Below are positions 5,709-7,859 of a stretch of 7,859 nucleotides of DNA, piece by piece; the first letter of the stretch is position 1; every line of letters starts with the position of its first letter. Both the position numbers and the translations under genes were made by a program. The notes below the pieces were generated by a model. The model was given only the letters and a program-made list of their open reading frames with translations, was not told the origin of the DNA and did not search any database. The stretch is taken from NCBI GenBank assembly GCA_021781625.1, contig JAJXWL010000074.1, forward strand, positions 1 to 7,859. Direction: 5' to 3'. Source of the DNA: a bacterium (GTDB lineage: Bacteria > Spirochaetota > Spirochaetia > JABEVK01).

Positions 5709-6730
5709 GACCATATGCCAGGAATCTTCTTGCCGCAAGAACAGGTTCCCTGAAAATTTGACGTGACAGAGTGTTGGGACCGCTGAATCAGTACGGTCTG
5801 ACACTCGGGGCAGACGGTATGATCAGCCCCAGACAGATTTCCTAAGTAAATGTAATGCAAGCCGGCTTCTAAACCTCTCTGCCGGGCTTCGTGGAGGAGT
5901 GTGTCAGGGACTGGTGCCTGACGGTAACGGTAATCGGGGTGATACTGGTTCAAATGCCAGACCGTACAACGGCCGATTCCTGCCAACCAGCGAGCCAGAT
6001 CTTCCAGTTCTTGAAGCGAATCGTTAAAGTCTGGAACCACCAGCGTGGCGACTTCTGTCCAAACACCTTCAGCCCGAAAGGCCTCGATGGCGGCAAGAAC
6101 GGCTCCCAAGTCGCCGGCGACCACTTTGTGCATTTTCTCTGCGTTAAAGCTCTTTAAATCGACATTTACAGCGTCCAAAACTGGTGCTAAGGCTCGGACC
6201 CCTCGAGCTCCCAAGGAACCATTGGTCACTAAAACCGTTTTTAAACCAGCTTCCCGGGCCTGAAAAAAGGTTTCTCGGACAAACTCAATGGCTACAGTAG
6301 GTTCATTATAGGTCATCGCTAGGGAAGGTGCCTGGGCCTCAAGAGTCCATTGTACAAGCTCTCGAGGACTGGTGGGGCGGTATTCGTGAGGCTGGGGGAG
6401 TTTTTGTGAAATAGGATGATTTTGGCACCAGGGGCAAATAAAGTTGCAACCCCAACCGCCAAACGAAACGACACGACTGCCGGGTAAAAAATGGTATAAC
6501 GGCTTTTTTTCAATCGGGTCGTTTTGCCACGCGGATAAGAGGGCTTCATAAGGCCTGACCAGTTTACCGTTCTGATTCACGCGCACCCGGCAAAAGCCTG
6601 TGCCACCCGGGGGAATGAGGCATTCTCGAAAACAAGCCAAACAGCGTACAGCATTATTGGGGGCTGGCACCCAGAATGGAGTGGCGAGAAGCTTAGGAAC
6701 GGGGGGGGCTGGCTTGGAGGGAGCACTCAT
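5705..6730 (-). CDS. amrS: AmmeMemoRadiSam system radical SAM enzyme
   Basis: This 341-residue enzyme is related to pyruvate formate-lyase activating enzymes. CNFICPWC (95-102) is the CX3CX2C motif whose Cys95, Cys99 and Cys102 hold the [4Fe-4S] cluster that cleaves S-adenosylmethionine. TYNEPT (140-145), LVTNG (167-171) and DLKSFN (191-196) are conserved core elements. Two extra cysteine sets flank the core. The N-terminal set is Cys30, Cys33, Cys37 and Cys47. The C-terminal set is a zinc-ribbon-like one of Cys307, Cys310, Cys330 and Cys332. The substrate is unknown; modification of a protein or RNA is the usual conjecture. It is the first gene of the operon, in the order enzyme, MEMO-like, AMMECR1-like. 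The ATG at 6730 has no ribosome binding site but a promoter directly upstream. The symbol amrS is a database convention, not proof of function. Confidence 0.95.
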   Translation of the reverse strand: MSAPSKPAPPVPKLLATPFWVPAPNNAVRCLACFRECLIPPGGTGFCRVRVNQNGKLVRPYEALLSAWQNDPIEKKPLYHFLPGSRVVSFGGWGCNFICPWCQNHPISQKLPQPHEYRPTSPRELVQWTLEAQAPSLAMTYNEPTVAIEFVRETFFQAREAGLKTVLVTNGSLGARGVRALAPVLDAVNVDLKSFNAEKMHKVVAGDLGAVLAAIEAFRAEGVWTEVATLVVPDFNDSLQELEDLARWLAGIGRCTVWHLNQYHPDYRYRQAPVPDTLLHEARQRGLEAGLHYIYLGNLSGADHTVCPECQTVLIQRSQHSVTSNFQGTCSCGKKIPGIWS

Positions 6731-6736
6731 ACGAAA

Positions 6737-6765
6737 ATTCTAGTCCGTGTCGAGACTTCTGTCCA
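6737..6765 (-). promoter_or_regulatory. Sigma70-type promoter for the AmmeMemoRadiSam operon
   Basis: The minus strand shows -35 TGGACA (6765-6760), a 17-base spacer and -10 TAGAAT (6742-6737). Six bases (TTTCGT) then reach the ATG at 6730. The predicted +1 is at the start codon and there is no Shine-Dalgarno, so a leaderless operon mRNA is expected. It lies in the 67-base gap after the DUF445 gene. No terminator hairpin is visible in that gap. Confidence 0.6.
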
Positions 6766-6797
6766 GGCGTAGGGGGGTGGGTTACTGAGCTGAGTGG

Positions 6798-7844
6798 TTA
6801 AGGGATTCTTAAATGAGACAGAAGGGATAGGGCCACACCAGCCAAGCCGCCCACCACAGCTCCATTGACGCGAATATATTGAAGATCTTGCCCCACGGCC
6901 CGCTCGGCTTGTTGAATAAAGAGATCGGGGTCAATCTTGGTCAGAAGATCTCCTACGGCTTGGGCGGTATGTTCCAAAGCGTTGGTACGTTCGATAGCCT
7001 TACCTAACCAACGACCAATGGCTTGATTGAGGTCTTCGCGGTTTTCTGAAGGAGCTTCCAGACCTTGAGCAAGGATTTTCAGTCCTGAAGCTTTGAGTTC
7101 CTCATCGGCTAACCATTCTTGGAGCATTTTATCGAGGGAATTTCGACGTTCTGAAGTGGGCATGGTCAGCTCGAAGGCGTACAGGGCAAGAGCTTGACGC
7201 AGAAATTCGCGCATAGGATGGTCGAGTTCGTTTTGAAGACGTTCTACCTCACGAAGACTGGTGTCTAAAAACTTCTCAATGGTGTCAGAACCGATAAAGA
7301 GGGCTTTCCAACCGGCATTTTTTCGAACGATTTCGGTCAAATAAGCTGAGAGCTGAGATCGGTTTTTCTGCACAGCCTCTTTGAGGAGCCCCGCCGCTGC
7401 GGTTCCTGCTGTTCGGTCCCACCCGGCTTCTAGACCATGACGAAGCAGTCGGGACAGGGTCGTGGGCAAATCCAAGCGCTGAAGTTGTCCCCACTGGGTT
7501 TCGAGCAAACTCACAAAATCGACTTTGATTAACTCGGCGGTCAAAAGTTCAGGGGTTAATAACTGGGCAACAAAGCGAGGCACGGCTTTGGCAACATCGT
7601 TTTTACGCCTTCGGAGAACGTCAACGTGGGGCAGGGGAAGGCCTAAAGGGCGACGAAAAAGGGCGGTGACGGCAAACCAGTCGGCAAGGCCTCCCACGAG
7701 GGCCGACGAAAATAAAGCATCTGCCAGATCTAAAGGGTTGGGAAAAGTTTGGGGAGAAAAAGACCACCAGGGTTGAAATCGCACAAAAAGCCAACCCCCA
7801 GCGGCAATAAGCAAAGAAATGGTTCCCCAATAATTACGTTTCAA
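6798..7844 (-). CDS. DUF445 family inner-membrane protein
   Basis: The 348-residue protein matches DUF445 from end to end (relatives include B. subtilis YheB and E. coli YjiN, also of unclear role). A hydrophobic N-terminal segment at about 7-22 is followed by the family signature ALVGGLADWFAVTALFRRPL (49-68) and LPLPHVDVLRRRKNDV. A long charged helical region fills about 85-315. A second hydrophobic segment, AVVGGLAGVALSLL (about 330-343), closes the protein. The topology is therefore two membrane anchors around a large soluble or coiled domain. The start is a TTG at 7844 with GGAGG six bases upstream, and no better ATG precedes the first membrane segment. The upstream gene, if any, is beyond the window. 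The function is not established, and an envelope or stress role is only inferred. Confidence 0.93.
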   Translation of the reverse strand: MKRNYWGTISLLIAAGGWLFVRFQPWWSFSPQTFPNPLDLADALFSSALVGGLADWFAVTALFRRPLGLPLPHVDVLRRRKNDVAKAVPRFVAQLLTPELLTAELIKVDFVSLLETQWGQLQRLDLPTTLSRLLRHGLEAGWDRTAGTAAAGLLKEAVQKNRSQLSAYLTEIVRKNAGWKALFIGSDTIEKFLDTSLREVERLQNELDHPMREFLRQALALYAFELTMPTSERRNSLDKMLQEWLADEELKASGLKILAQGLEAPSENREDLNQAIGRWLGKAIERTNALEHTAQAVGDLLTKIDPDLFIQQAERAVGQDLQYIRVNGAVVGGLAGVALSLLSHLRIP

Positions 7845-7849
7845 GTATT

Positions 7850-7857
7850 TCCTCCCC
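7850..7857 (-). promoter_or_regulatory. Strong ribosome binding site deciding the TTG start of the DUF445 gene
   Basis: GGGGAGGA on the minus strand lies six bases (from the GGAGG core) before TTG 7844. It fixes the non-ATG start. It also shows that the host uses Shine-Dalgarno sites for some genes, in contrast to the leaderless-looking ones nearby. Confidence 0.75.
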
Positions 7858-7859
7858 AG

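Noticed and set aside
5709..5804. 32-residue N-terminal extension of the MEMO-like protein
   Set aside because: It overlaps the conserved zinc-ribbon end of the radical SAM gene in another frame, and the MEMO family begins near AAGRFYP.
5891..6263. Plus-strand open frames opposite the radical SAM gene
   Set aside because: They are shadows of the conserved minus-strand gene, with no ribosome binding site and no family signal.

Overview
The window is a compact bacterial chromosome segment of roughly 50% GC. Every supportable gene lies on the minus strand, so transcription runs from high to low coordinates. No RNA gene, CRISPR array, phage gene or insertion sequence is visible, and no stretch over 300 bases lacks a gene. 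The host looks like a diderm anaerobe. The periplasmic peptide-binding protein, the CarD regulator, the serine acetyltransferase start and the AmmeMemoRadiSam trio together recall spirochaetes (Treponema/Spirochaeta-like). That is an impression from protein style, not proof.

In transcription order: (1) a DUF445 membrane protein (6798-7844), with a TTG start behind a strong Shine-Dalgarno. (2) A tightly overlapping three-gene operon (4920-6730 with 4345-4926): the AmmeMemoRadiSam radical SAM enzyme, the MEMO1-like protein B and the AMMECR1-like protein A. This system is widespread but has no established biochemical function. (3) A stand-alone histidine phosphotransfer protein (3575-4312), bracketed by a 12-bp inverted repeat. 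(4) An orphan OppA-like solute-binding protein (1827-3440), preceded by a near-perfect 9-bp dyad. (5) A carD - nth - small exported protein operon (162-1834), whose genes overlap or lie 6 bases apart. (6) The first 37 codons of a probable serine O-acetyltransferase (1-112), cut by the window edge.

The most unexpected signal is regulatory. Four genes (radical SAM enzyme, Hpt protein, carD, serine acetyltransferase) each have a sigma70-like -35/-10 pair with 16-17 bp spacing, and the -10 box ends only 6-8 bases before the ATG. None has a convincing Shine-Dalgarno. The predicted +1 therefore falls on or next to the start codon, which suggests leaderless mRNAs. By contrast, the DUF445 and solute-binding protein genes have clear ribosome binding sites. 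The carD promoter lies inside the 3' end of the solute-binding protein gene.

Functionally the segment mixes housekeeping roles: base excision repair (Nth), RNA polymerase regulation (CarD), peptide uptake, phosphorelay signalling and cysteine synthesis. The uncharacterised AmmeMemoRadiSam module is the best candidate for unexplained biology.
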